Shown here: positions 34,102 through 42,442 of the stretch, piece by piece
Layout of the letters: each line of letters opens with the position of its first letter
Position numbering within the stretch: position 1 is the stretch's first letter
Source of the DNA: DAITPV01 sp050692555
GTDB lineage: Bacteria; Actinomycetota; UBA4738; CALAEC01
Direction of reading: 5' to 3'
NCBI GenBank assembly: GCA_050692555.1
Contig: JBOGVS010000006.1
Span: 1-64,000, forward strand
DNA: 64,000 nucleotides
Notes under the pieces: generated by a model
Databases searched by the model: none
The model's input: only the letters and a program-made list of their open reading frames with translations
Told to the model about the DNA's origin: nothing
Made by a program: the position numbers and the translations under genes

Positions 34102-34788
34102 ATGGACGCCGGAAGGATCCTGAGTGACGCGCGACGGAGGGCCGGGCTGACCCAGACCGAGCTGGCCGGGCTGGCCGGGGTGCCGCAGGTAACGGTCTCT
34201 CGGATCGAGCGCCGGACCCGGGTCCCGCGTGTCGACACGCTGGACCGGCTCCTGGAGGCCTGCGGGGCGGGTCTGATCCTCACCCGCCGGCTCGGGCTCG
34301 AAGTGGATCGCGAGCCGATCCGCCCGGTCCTGGCCCTCTCGCCGCAGCAACGGCTACGAGGTGGATCCCTGGGGATCCTGGCCATGCTGGCGGTCAGGCG
34401 GGTGCGGTTCGTCGTGATCGGCCTAACGGCCGAACGGCTGCACGGCGCACCCGCTCCAACCGATGAGGTGGCGGGCTGTGCTCCAGCGCACCACGACAAC
34501 GGGCGACGGGTGGAGGCCGTGCTCCGGCAATTGCGGCAATGGCGGATCGGCTACAGCACGCTTCGGTGGCGCCGGATGCCGCCACCACCCTTCGGTTCCT
34601 ACGGCGAGCTGGCAAAGGGCGCCGACCGGGTGACGGTCCGCGGCCGGCGCATAACCGTCGCCTCCCTGGACGACCTGATAAGGATCCGGTTGGCGGCCCG
34701 TTCATCCGGTCACCGCGAACAAGCAGAGGTCCTGGGCGCGGTTCGGGACGCAACCGACGCCCGTGCCCCTAAGCCAGCTCGGCGATGA
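34102..34788 (+). CDS. XRE helix-turn-helix protein fused to a nucleotidyltransferase-like domain
   Basis: Residues 1-65 form a Cro/C1-type helix-turn-helix (GLTQTELAGLAGVPQVTVSRIERRTRVP). The rest (FVVIGLTAERLHGAPAPTDEV, then VEAVLRQLRQW and ITVASLDDLIRIRLAARSSGHREQAEVLG) follows the layout of AbiEii/MNT-type nucleotidyltransferases, which usually have GGxAxxxHG, then T-x-D-x-D, then a conserved DLIRMK. Here GG is GL, and the DxD acids appear to be replaced by E and A, so catalysis is doubtful. It may be a self-contained regulator or a decayed toxin-antitoxin fusion. A palindrome lies upstream. The 3' end overlaps the RidA gene by 20 bases. The ATG at 34102 fits the HTH start. Confidence 0.68.
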   Translation: MDAGRILSDARRRAGLTQTELAGLAGVPQVTVSRIERRTRVPRVDTLDRLLEACGAGLILTRRLGLEVDREPIRPVLALSPQQRLRGGSLGILAMLAVRRVRFVVIGLTAERLHGAPAPTDEVAGCAPAHHDNGRRVEAVLRQLRQWRIGYSTLRWRRMPPPPFGSYGELAKGADRVTVRGRRITVASLDDLIRIRLAARSSGHREQAEVLGAVRDATDARAPKPARR

Positions 34789-35227
34789 CCTCGACCTCGA
34801 CGGGAACGCCCAGGGGCAGGACCGGGACCCCCACGGCCGAGCGGGCGTGCTTCCCGGCGTCGCCGAACACCTCGATCAGGAGATCACTGGCGCCGTTGGC
34901 CACCTTGGGCTGCTCAACGAAGTCCGCAGCCGAGGACACGAACACCGTCACCTTGACGATCCCGTGCACCCCGTCCAAAGAGCCAATCTCCGACTGAAGG
35001 ACGGCCAGGGCCTGGAGGGCGCACCGGCGGGCCCAGGACGCCCCCTCCTCGGTCGAGAGATCCTCCCCCAGGCGCCCGGTGACCATGGGCTTACCGGCAT
35101 CGAGGGGGACCTGCCCCGCCACGAACGCCAGTCCCCCGGCCACGGCAACAGGGACGTAGGAGGCCACGGGCGCAGCGACGGCGGGGAGCTCGATCCCGAG
35201 CTCCCGGAGGCGATCCGAGGCGGTCAG
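34769..35227 (-). CDS. RidA/YjgF/YER057c-family protein
   Basis: RidA-type proteins are trimeric enamine/imine deaminases that protect PLP enzymes. The 152-residue product has DRLRELGIELPAVAAPVASYVPV at its N-terminus, as in the YjgH/Rv3678c branch, and AFVAGQVPLDAGKPMVTG, then VKVTVFVSSAADF and ARSAVGVPVLPLGVPVEVEV. A GTG at 35167 would cut off the conserved N-terminus. Between the WhiB stop codon and that segment the only near-cognate start is CTG (35225-35227), three bases after the stop, so I place the start there. It is in an operon with the WhiB gene, as near Rv3678c-Rv3681c in M. tuberculosis, though the intermediate genes are missing. Confidence 0.9.
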   Translation of the reverse strand: MTASDRLRELGIELPAVAAPVASYVPVAVAGGLAFVAGQVPLDAGKPMVTGRLGEDLSTEEGASWARRCALQALAVLQSEIGSLDGVHGIVKVTVFVSSAADFVEQPKVANGASDLLIEVFGDAGKHARSAVGVPVLPLGVPVEVEVIAELA

Positions 35228-35230
35228 GGT

Positions 35231-35527
35231 TCAGCCGGCCCGGCGGGCCTCGCGCTCGCGCTCCCGGATGATGGCCTTACGCTCGACCTCGTTCAGGCCG
35301 CCCCAGATACCGTGGGACTCACGGTTGCGCAGCGCGTAATCCAGGCACTCCACCCGGACGGGGCACCGGGCACAGATCCTCTTGGCCCGGGACTCCCGGG
35401 CCTCCTTCTCTTCCTTGCGTTCGAAGTAGTTGGGCGCGAAGAACAGCTCCGAGTCCTCGCCGCGGCACGCGGCCTCGTACTGCCATCCGATGTCCCACTC
35501 GTTCGCTACCATCGCGGCGTCGGCCAT
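35231..35527 (-). CDS. WhiB-family iron-sulfur transcription factor
   Basis: The 98-residue protein has the four cluster cysteines of WhiB proteins (C21, C52, C55, C61 in AACRG and ICARCPVRVEC) and the following HGIWGG turn and basic tail (EREREARRAG) that contacts DNA. WhiB proteins bind a [4Fe-4S] cluster, respond to redox or NO and act with the primary sigma factor; they are confined to Actinomycetota and their phages. Location next to RidA and near a PASTA PBP and a metallophosphoesterase suggests the WhiB4/WblA neighbourhood, but the usual C-terminal extension of WblA is absent. The ATG at 35527 follows GGAGG by nine bases. The longer open frame upstream is not coding. Confidence 0.93.
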   Translation of the reverse strand: MADAAMVANEWDIGWQYEAACRGEDSELFFAPNYFERKEEKEARESRAKRICARCPVRVECLDYALRNRESHGIWGGLNEVERKAIIREREREARRAG

Positions 35528-35755
35528 CGGGCCGATCCTCCTTCGGTTCTTCGTCACAAGAACCCCCGGCGGTTTCGTCCCCTTCCGGGGCCGGGGGCCT
35601 ATTGATTTCTCCAATATCTCCTGTGCTAATGGTCCGTGTGTCACGTTACCAGGGACCCCTTCTTCTTGTAAAGACCCCAACGAAGGGGCCCGCGAGCAGG
35701 GCCTTTGCACCCGGAAGGCCACCCCGGCCTCGGGGCCAAGGTCTATCATCGGCGG
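35528..35755. other. Divergent intergenic region between whiB and the SufR-like gene
   Basis: No gene is seen. On the minus strand TTTACA (near 35672) and TAACGT (near 35648) are 18 bases apart and could be the whiB promoter. It would give a leader of about 110 bases with G+C-rich inverted repeats near 35568-35610. On the plus strand TATCAT (35744-35749) lies six bases before the regulator start. Confidence 0.4.
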
Positions 35756-36445
35756 GTGGAGCGGCTCACCGTGGAGGGCTTCGACCGGCTGTACGAAACG
35801 GCGAGGGCGCTGGGGGAGGAGACCCGGTTCGGCATCTACCGAGAAGTGTGCACCTCCCCCGAGCCTATATCGGTGAGCGCCCTGGCCACCGCCTTCTCCC
35901 TTCACCCCAACGCGATCCGCCAGCACCTGGCTCGCCTCGAGCAGGCCGGGCTGCTGGTCTCCCGCGCCGAGCGCGGCGGCGGCGGAGCGGGCCGGCCCAG
36001 GCGGCTGTACAGGCCGAGCCCCCAACCGATCGACTTCACCCATCCCCCCCGGTCCATGCGCTCGCTGGTGACGATGCTGGCCGGAGCGATCGACTCCCTT
36101 CCGTCGGACGAGAAGACCCTGGTGGCGTTCGGACGCTCGTGGGGCCGGACATGGGCAACCAAACGGAAGCGCGGCAACGGGTCCGTCCCTCGGAGCCGGC
36201 GCGGACGGGCTCAGTACCTCACCGTTGAGCTGCGCGACTGGGGGTGGGAGCCGGCGGCCATCCGGGAGAACGGCTCGGTGCGCCTCGTGACCGGCCGGTG
36301 CCTGTTCGACGACCTTGTCCCTCACTCCCCAGGCCGGTGCTGCGCCCTCGAGCAGGGACTGCTGACCGGGCTGGTGGAATCCCTGGTGAACGGCCACGCC
36401 AGGGTCAAGCGGGCTCAGGGCTGCAAGCTCGAAGTGGTGCTCTGA
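35756..36445 (+). CDS. SufR-like winged-helix transcriptional regulator
   Basis: The 229-residue protein has an ArsR/DeoR-type winged helix ([31 protein letters not shown], then [10 protein letters not shown]). The C-terminal part carries [23 protein letters not shown] and a last [10 protein letters not shown]. Three cysteines in this spacing match the [4Fe-4S]-binding pattern of SufR, the repressor of the suf operon, so an iron-sulfur-sensing role is likely but not shown. No suf genes are nearby. The GTG at 35756 is six bases after TATCAT (leaderless); an ATG at 35705 would add 17 unlikely residues. The 3' end overlaps the convergent slipin gene by 31 bases. Confidence 0.78.
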   Translation: MERLTVEGFDRLYETARALGEETRFGIYREVCTSPEPISVSALATAFSLHPNAIRQHLARLEQAGLLVSRAERGGGGAGRPRRLYRPSPQPIDFTHPPRSMRSLVTMLAGAIDSLPSDEKTLVAFGRSWGRTWATKRKRGNGSVPRSRRGRAQYLTVELRDWGWEPAAIRENGSVRLVTGRCLFDDLVPHSPGRCCALEQGLLTGLVESLVNGHARVKRAQGCKLEVVL

Positions 36446-37236
36446 GGGCTCTTCTGGCCGCCCCCCCGGCCGGACTCCATCTCCCGCATGGCGTCAATGA
36501 ACGGGCCGAACAGCTCCACGGGGATCGGCAGCACCAGCGTTGAGTTCTTCTCCGCAGCCACCTCCGTCATGGTCTGGAGCAATCGGAGCTGGTAGGCGAT
36601 GGGGTGGCGGGCGATGACCTCGGCCGCCTGGGACAGCTTCTCCGAGGCCTGGTACTCGCCCTCGGCGTTGATGACCTTGGCCCGGCGGGTCCGCTCGGCC
36701 TCCGCCTGACGGGCCATGGCCCGCTGCATGGTGTCCGGGAGGTCCACGTCCTTGATCTCCACCAGGGTGACCTTGACCCCCCACGGCTCGGTGAGCTCGT
36801 CGATCACGATCTGGAGCTGATCGTTGAGGGTCTCCCGCTTGGCCAGGAGCTCGTCGAGCTCCGCCTTGCCCAGGATCGATCGAAGGGTGGTCTGGGCGAT
36901 CTGTGACGTGCCCAGCAGGTAGTTCTGGATCTCCACGACCGCGCGCACCGGATCGACGACGTTGAAATAGATGACCGCGTCGACCCGGACCGTGACGTTG
37001 TCGCGGGTGATGATGTCTTGCGGCGGCACGTTCATCGTCACGGTCTGGAGGTTGACCTTCACCATCCGGTCGATGAACGGGATGATGAAGAACAGCCCCG
37101 GTCCCTTGGCCCCCGCCAGCACCCGGCCGAGGCGGAAGATGACACCCCGCTCGTACTCCTGGACGATCCTGATGGCCTTCACCAGCAGGATCAGCAGCAG
37201 GAACACGATCACGCCGATGGTGATCAGCACCTCCAT
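36415..37236 (-). CDS. Slipin/stomatin-like SPFH-domain membrane protein
   Basis: The 273-residue protein has one N-terminal hydrophobic hairpin ([20 protein letters not shown]). The SPFH/Band 7 domain includes [50 protein letters not shown] and [20 protein letters not shown]. The helix after it ([21 protein letters not shown]) is the coiled coil by which slipins oligomerise. Slipins form membrane rings or microdomains, and their partner is usually an NfeD protein whose gene, as here, lies immediately upstream (4-base gap). The order NfeD-slipin is widely conserved. Confidence 0.93.
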   Translation of the reverse strand: MEVLITIGVIVFLLLILLVKAIRIVQEYERGVIFRLGRVLAGAKGPGLFFIIPFIDRMVKVNLQTVTMNVPPQDIITRDNVTVRVDAVIYFNVVDPVRAVVEIQNYLLGTSQIAQTTLRSILGKAELDELLAKRETLNDQLQIVIDELTEPWGVKVTLVEIKDVDLPDTMQRAMARQAEAERTRRAKVINAEGEYQASEKLSQAAEVIARHPIAYQLRLLQTMTEVAAEKNSTLVLPIPVELFGPFIDAMREMESGRGGGQKSPQSTTSSLQP

Positions 37237-37240
37237 CTGG

Positions 37241-38569
37241 TCACTCCTCCTCCTTCTCTTCCTGTTCTTCCGCCTGGACGATCAGCATCAGCCCGTCGAT
37301 CCGGCGCACCCGGATCCGGGACCCGGCGGGGATCGGGCCGTTGAGCGCGCGAGCCTTCCACAGCGCCCCCTTCACCCACACCTGGCCTTCCGGTGAAAGG
37401 TCCGCCCGGGCCTCCCCGGGCAGCCCCACCATGCCCTCCTGACCGGTGAGTGCGGCCCGCCGTCGGGACCGGAGAGCCACGGTCATGGCGAACCCGAAGA
37501 ACAGCACGCTGCCGAGGACCACCACCCCCACCAGCCAGGGGGAGACCGCGATCTCCGGGGAGACCCCGGCGAACAGCAGCAGCGACCCGACGGCCAGGGC
37601 GATGGCTCCTCCGGCGGTGAACACCCCCAGGCCGGCGGTGAACACGTCGATGGTGAACAGCACCAGACCCAGGACCAGGAGGGCCAGGCCGGCGACGCTC
37701 ACCGGGAGGACCGACAACGCGTACAGGGCCAGGACGATGGCCACCGCGCCGCCGATTCCGGCCACCCCCAGGCCAGGCTGCGAGAGCTCGAACACGATGG
37801 CCCAGAACCCCAGGACCAGGAAGAGGTAGGCCACCGTGGGGTTGGTGACCGCGTGGAGGATCCGGGCGATCAGCCCGGGCTGGTGGAAGCGGATGGTGAC
37901 CGGCCGTTCCTCCGTGGCCTGGGTGACCAGGGTCCGGGGCCCCGCGATGGTCTCCACCTCAAGGCCGTCGAGGTCCCTGAGCAGCTCGGTGAGGGACACC
38001 GCCACCAGCTCGACCACTCCCCGGGCCTCCGCCTCCTCCGCGGTCAGGGCCTCGCTTTCCCGCACGGTGGCCTCGGCGAACTCCACGTCGCGGCCTCGTT
38101 CCTCGGCCAGGCTGCGCAGGAGGGCGGCGGCGTCGTTGACGGCCTTCTCCTCCGTGGCCCCCGACAGCTCACCGCCGAGGTCCACGGGATGGGCCGCGCC
38201 CAGGTTCGTGGCCGGGGCCATGGCGGCCACGTGCGAGGCGTACACCAGGAACACCCCCGCGGAAGCGGCCCCGGCGCCCGGCGGACCGACCCACACGACC
38301 ACAGGGACCGGTGACGTGGTGATCTCCTGGACCATGTCCCGCATTGACACGTCGAGGCCGCCGGGGGTGTCGAGCTGGATGATCACGGCGCCGGCGCCTT
38401 CGTCGGCCGCCCGCTCGAGCTCCGTGGACAGGTACCCGGCGGAGGTGGGATCGATCACGCCCTCGAGCTCCACCACTTCGACCACGTGTCGGTCCTGTGC
38501 CCAGGTCGATGGGCCGGTGCTGAGGAGGAGCGCCGCCGCCGCCAGGCAGCCCAGCGCCAGTCGTCTCAC
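37241..38569 (-). CDS. NfeD-family membrane serine protease, long form
   Basis: The product of about 442 residues has a signal peptide and then a ClpP/crotonase-like protease domain ([41 protein letters not shown] with the likely catalytic Ser). Four or so membrane helices follow ([39 protein letters not shown]), and a C-terminal OB-fold NfeD domain ([34 protein letters not shown]). Long NfeD proteins cleave stomatin-like partners in some archaea; here the partner gene is adjacent. I chose the GTG at 38569, which gives [17 protein letters not shown] and has TACGAT ten bases upstream; an ATG at 38620 would add 17 residues. Confidence 0.92.
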   Translation of the reverse strand: MRRLALGCLAAAALLLSTGPSTWAQDRHVVEVVELEGVIDPTSAGYLSTELERAADEGAGAVIIQLDTPGGLDVSMRDMVQEITTSPVPVVVWVGPPGAGAASAGVFLVYASHVAAMAPATNLGAAHPVDLGGELSGATEEKAVNDAAALLRSLAEERGRDVEFAEATVRESEALTAEEAEARGVVELVAVSLTELLRDLDGLEVETIAGPRTLVTQATEERPVTIRFHQPGLIARILHAVTNPTVAYLFLVLGFWAIVFELSQPGLGVAGIGGAVAIVLALYALSVLPVSVAGLALLVLGLVLFTIDVFTAGLGVFTAGGAIALAVGSLLLFAGVSPEIAVSPWLVGVVVLGSVLFFGFAMTVALRSRRRAALTGQEGMVGLPGEARADLSPEGQVWVKGALWKARALNGPIPAGSRIRVRRIDGLMLIVQAEEQEEKEEE

Positions 38570-38657
38570 GTCGGGGCCGATCGTACCAAGGGGCCGCCAA
38601 CTGCACCCTCCAGGGTTCATGGAGGTTTATCCTTGCTTCGTCCCGAACCCTTCTTCC

Positions 38658-41054
38658 ATGAGCGGAACCCACCGTACCTACGCACCGCACTCCATCGGTG
38701 AGCACGTCTTACGCCTTGGGCTGCTGGGAGTGGTCATTGGGTTCGGGTCCCTGATGTTCGCCGCGGCCCTGTTGCCGCCGATAGGGGCGGCAGGAAGAGC
38801 GGTCCAGAGGTTCGCCGACGAGTTCAACCAGATCGGCACCGACGTCGACCTCCACTTCCCCAGGATCCCGGAGCGATCCACGATCTACGCCGCCGACGGC
38901 TCGGTCCTAGCCACGCTGTTCCTCGACGAGAACCGGAAGATCGTCCGGCTCAACCAGGTTCCCGACCTGGCCCGGGACGCGGTGATCGCCATCGAGGACG
39001 ACGAGTTCTACGAGCATCCCGGCCTGGACTTTCAGGGGATCATCCGGGCCCTGCTGGCCAACGTGCGGGCCGGTGAGATCGAGCAGGGCGCCTCTACGAT
39101 CACCCAGCAGCTGGCCCGCAACGTGTTCTCGGTGATCGGCAAGGAGGACACCCTGGCTCGCAAGATCCAGGAGGCCCGGGTGGCCATGCGCCTGGAGGAG
39201 CGCTACACGAAGGACCAGATCCTGGAGCTGTACCTGAACGAGGTCTATTTCGGGCGCGGCGTGTACGGGATCGGCACCGCCGCTGAGTACTACTTCGGCA
39301 AGAAGCCGGGCAAGCTCATCCTCCCGGAGGCCGCCATGCTCGCCGGGCTGATCTCATCCCCGGAGACCTACTCGCCGGTGAACGATCCCGGCGCGGCCAT
39401 GGGGCGGAGGAACGTGGTCATCGACCGCATGGCCGATCTGGGGATGGTCGGACTGGAGGAAGCGAACGCGGCCAAGGCCACCGACCTGGGCCTGGACATC
39501 ACCGAGGTGGGGAACGAGGACGCCCGGTTCCCCTTCTTCGTGGAGTACCTGAAGGCCCAGATCCTGGACGATCCCCGCTTCGGTCCGACCCGCAAGGCCA
39601 GGATCAAGACCCTGTTCCAGGGGGGTCTGAAGATCTACACGACGCTGGATCCCGCGCTCCAGCGGGCCGGTGAGGCCATCGTCCGTAACCATCTCCCGGC
39701 CCCCTCGGACCCCGAGGGCGCCATGGCCTCCGTCGACGTCCGAACCGGAGCGGTCAAGGCCCTGGTGGCCAGCACCGAGTTCGAGGACTCCCAGGTCAAC
39801 CTGGCCACCGGCCAGGGAGGCACGGGGCGGCAGTCGGGCTCGGCGTTCAAGCCCTTCACCCTGGTGGCCGCCCTCGAGCAGGGCATCCCCGTCGGCAAGG
39901 TGTACAAGGCCGCCTCGGGCCAGTACGTGGACTGCGGGGCATACGGGGGCCGGTACCAGGTGTTCAACGCGGGAGACGGAGGAGGGACCGGGTTCGTGGA
40001 CCTGCGGACGGCCACGGCCGGCTCGATCAACGCGGTGTTCGTGCAGCTGGCCGTCGACGCGGGTGTGCCGAACGTGGTGGACGCCGCGCATCGGATGGGG
40101 ATCGACAGTCCCCTCCCTCCCTATTGCTCGGTGACCCTGGGGACCGCCGAGGTGACCCCGCTGGAGATGGCCTCCGCGTTCAGCACGCTGGCCCGGGATG
40201 GCGTGCACTGCGAGCCGTTCGCCATCACCAGCGTGGAGACGCGAACCGGGAAGCAGGTCCTGTCGCAGAAGCGCGGGGCGTGCGAGGAGGTCGTGGACCC
40301 CGACGTGGCCAACGACGTGGCCGGGCTCCTGGGGCTGGTGGTCGACCAGGGGACCGGCACCGCGGCGGCGTTGGGGAACTGGGACGTGTTCGGGAAGACC
40401 GGCACCACCAACGACTCCGCCGACGTGTGGTTCTCCGGTTGCACCCGGCAGATCTGCGCGGCGACCTGGGTGGGCCACCCCGAGGCCCGGGTTCCGATGC
40501 CGGGAGCCTACGGCGGCACCGTGGCCGCGCCGATCTGGCACGACTTCATGCTTCGGGCCATGCAGGGGCTGGCGTCGCAGCCGCTCCCGGCCGCGCCCGT
40601 CCCCGAGCAGGCCCAGGTTCCCAGCGTCGTGGGAGCCACCGAGAAGGACGCCGTCGATGCCCTGGTGGACGCGAACTTCACCCCGATCGTGACCTCGGTG
40701 CCGGGCGTGGAACCGGCCGGAACCGTGGTGTCCCAGTCGCCGGGAGGAGGGGCCACGGTGACGGCGGGGAGCCGGGTGACCATCTCCGTCAGCGACGGGA
40801 AGGTGGCGGAGGCGCAGGTGCCGAACGTCGTGGGGCTGGACCGGACGACGGCAGCCGGCACGTTGCGCCAAGCAGGGTTCCGGGTGAACGTGGACATCGC
40901 CATCACCGACCAGCAGCAGTTCGACGGCATTGTCACGGCCCAGACGCCAGAGCCCGGCACCTCTGTGGCCGAGGGGGCCACGGTGACGATCGCGGTAGCC
41001 GATTACAAGAAGCCGAAGCCCCCACCGGGTGGCACCCCGCCCGACGGAACCTAG
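38658..41054 (+). CDS. Class A penicillin-binding protein with PASTA repeats
   Basis: The bifunctional peptidoglycan synthase has 798 residues: one membrane anchor (LLGVVIGFGSLMFAAALLPP) and a GT51 glycosyltransferase domain (AIEDDEFYEHPGLDFQGIIRA, GASTITQQLARN, KIQEARVAMRLEERYTKDQILELYLN). The transpeptidase domain has the catalytic motifs SAFK, SIN and KTGTT. Two PASTA domains (VPSVVGATEKDAVDAL, VPNVVGLDRTTAAGTL) and a proline-rich tail end the protein. PASTA domains bind muropeptides or beta-lactams. In M. tuberculosis the PASTA-bearing PonA2 (Rv3682) also has a metallophosphoesterase gene (Rv3683) downstream and a whiB upstream. The stop overlaps the convergent yqeY gene by four bases. 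Confidence 0.95.
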   Translation: MSGTHRTYAPHSIGEHVLRLGLLGVVIGFGSLMFAAALLPPIGAAGRAVQRFADEFNQIGTDVDLHFPRIPERSTIYAADGSVLATLFLDENRKIVRLNQVPDLARDAVIAIEDDEFYEHPGLDFQGIIRALLANVRAGEIEQGASTITQQLARNVFSVIGKEDTLARKIQEARVAMRLEERYTKDQILELYLNEVYFGRGVYGIGTAAEYYFGKKPGKLILPEAAMLAGLISSPETYSPVNDPGAAMGRRNVVIDRMADLGMVGLEEANAAKATDLGLDITEVGNEDARFPFFVEYLKAQILDDPRFGPTRKARIKTLFQGGLKIYTTLDPALQRAGEAIVRNHLPAPSDPEGAMASVDVRTGAVKALVASTEFEDSQVNLATGQGGTGRQSGSAFKPFTLVAALEQGIPVGKVYKAASGQYVDCGAYGGRYQVFNAGDGGGTGFVDLRTATAGSINAVFVQLAVDAGVPNVVDAAHRMGIDSPLPPYCSVTLGTAEVTPLEMASAFSTLARDGVHCEPFAITSVETRTGKQVLSQKRGACEEVVDPDVANDVAGLLGLVVDQGTGTAAALGNWDVFGKTGTTNDSADVWFSGCTRQICAATWVGHPEARVPMPGAYGGTVAAPIWHDFMLRAMQGLASQPLPAAPVPEQAQVPSVVGATEKDAVDALVDANFTPIVTSVPGVEPAGTVVSQSPGGGATVTAGSRVTISVSDGKVAEAQVPNVVGLDRTTAAGTLRQAGFRVNVDIAITDQQQFDGIVTAQTPEPGTSVAEGATVTIAVADYKKPKPPPGGTPPDGT

Positions 41055-41524
41055 GGCCCGGAGCCCTCCGCTTCCGCTTCCGCCAGGCGTTCTCGCACCC
41101 GGCGGTTGACCTCCCGTCCATCCACGCCGCCCTGGGCCTTCCCCATCACCCGGCCCATGACCTTCCCCACGTCGCCGGGGCCGGTGGCTCCGGTCGCCGC
41201 GATGGCCTCGTCGATCAGCGCATCGATCTCCTGGTCCGAGAGACCGGCGGGCAAGAACTCCTCCAGGACCGCCTGCTCGGCCCGCTCCTTCTCGGCCAGG
41301 TCGGTGCGGCTTCCCCCCTCGTAGGCCTCCGCGGCCTCCCGCCGGCGCTTGACCTCGCGGCGCACCACCTGGACGAGCTCCTCCTCGGTGAGGTCGTGGC
41401 CCAGCTCGACCTCCCGGTTGCGGACCCCGGCCGCCAGCAGCCGGAGGGTGGCCAGCCGGATGCGGTCGCCGGCCTTGAGGGCCTTCTTGATCCCCTCGGT
41501 CAGCCGGTCGCTCACCTCGCCCAC
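41051..41524 (-). CDS. GatB/YqeY domain protein
   Basis: The 157-residue protein corresponds to the YqeY family: SDRLTEGIKKALKAGDRIRLATLRLL, then AEKERAEQAVLEEFLPAGLSDQEI and GDVGKVMGRVMGKAQGGVDGREV. The C-terminal part is related to the tRNA-binding domain of GatB, and the family is often next to rpsU, gatB or actinobacterial PBP genes. A role in tRNA handling is assumed but not established. The start is GTG at 41524; the gene begins one base from the -10 element of the divergent phosphoesterase gene. Confidence 0.9.
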   Translation of the reverse strand: MGEVSDRLTEGIKKALKAGDRIRLATLRLLAAGVRNREVELGHDLTEEELVQVVRREVKRRREAAEAYEGGSRTDLAEKERAEQAVLEEFLPAGLSDQEIDALIDEAIAATGATGPGDVGKVMGRVMGKAQGGVDGREVNRRVRERLAEAEAEGSGP

Positions 41525-41530
41525 TACAAT
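41525..41530 (+). promoter_or_regulatory. -10 hexamer of the metallophosphoesterase gene
   Basis: TACAAT ends nine bases before the GTG at 41540; no ribosome site is seen, so the mRNA is probably leaderless or has a leader of one to three bases. Confidence 0.6.
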
Positions 41531-41539
41531 CCCTCCACC

Positions 41540-42442
41540 GTGCTCGGCGCCCTGTTCATCGTGCTGCTCGTCGTCGGCCTGGCGATCGTCGCGTACGCGG
41601 TGTTCGTGGAGCGGCGCTGGTACCGCCTGGGCCGGTACCGGCTCGACATCCTACCGGGGGGCCGGCGCCTCGACGTTCTCCATCTCTCGGATCTGCACAT
41701 CACCCGGGGCCAGGAGGACAAGGGCCGGTTCCTGGCTTCGTTGCCGCGTGCTGACATCACCGTGGTGACCGGCGATGTGCTGGGCGAGCCCGAGGCGGTG
41801 GAACTGGCGGTGCGGATGCTCCGGCCGGTACAGGGCCGGCTGGCTTCGTTGTTCGTGCTGGGCTCCAACGACCTGTACGTCCCCCGGCCCCTCAACTACA
41901 TCCACTACTTCGTCCCACCGCGGCTCCGGAAGCGGCGGCCGGCCCGGAGCGGACGGGCACACGAGCTGGTCCGGGCCCTGGAGCGCGAAGGGTGGGTGCA
42001 CCTGGCGAATCGCAAGTACGAGCGCCGCACGGACGGGCTGCGGATGGAGATCGTGGGCCTGGACGACCCTCACGTCCATCGCAGTGACATCCGGGTGGCG
42101 GCCCGGGAGCAGCCGGGCGCGTTCGGCCTGGCGGTGGTGCACTCGCCGGATCCGGCCCCCGAGCTGGTGGCTCTGGGCTACGACCTCGTGGTCGCCGGGC
42201 ACACCCATGGAGGACAGGTGCGGCTTCCGCTCGCAGGTGCGCTGGTGACGAACTGCACGATCCCAACCCGGCTGGCCAAGGGACTGGCCCGCCTGGGGCC
42301 GGCCTACCTCCACGTCTCCCCGGGGCTGGGGACCAGCAAGTTCGCCCCGTTCCGGCTGCTGTGCCGCCCGGAGGCCACCCTCCTCGAGCTCCGCGAGCGA
42401 GGAGAGCTAGGCCGATCCGGCGGCGATCCGCCGGAACGCTGA
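41540..42442 (+). CDS. Membrane-anchored calcineurin-like metallophosphoesterase
   Basis: The 300-residue protein has an N-terminal membrane helix (ALFIVLLVVGLAIVAYAVF) and metal-binding motifs DVLHLSDLHITRG, VVTGDVLG, FVLGSNDLYVPRPLN, VVHSPDP and VVAGHTHGGQVRLP. The block that is GNHD in most of the superfamily is GSND here, a variant I recall as common in actinobacterial members next to PonA-type PBPs. The substrate is unknown; cell-envelope phosphoesters are plausible. The start is GTG at 41540; an open frame extending back to 40124 is antisense-like noise within the PBP gene. The 3' end overlaps the convergent glycosyltransferase gene by 36 bases. Confidence 0.9.
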   Translation: MLGALFIVLLVVGLAIVAYAVFVERRWYRLGRYRLDILPGGRRLDVLHLSDLHITRGQEDKGRFLASLPRADITVVTGDVLGEPEAVELAVRMLRPVQGRLASLFVLGSNDLYVPRPLNYIHYFVPPRLRKRRPARSGRAHELVRALEREGWVHLANRKYERRTDGLRMEIVGLDDPHVHRSDIRVAAREQPGAFGLAVVHSPDPAPELVALGYDLVVAGHTHGGQVRLPLAGALVTNCTIPTRLAKGLARLGPAYLHVSPGLGTSKFAPFRLLCRPEATLLELRERGELGRSGGDPPER

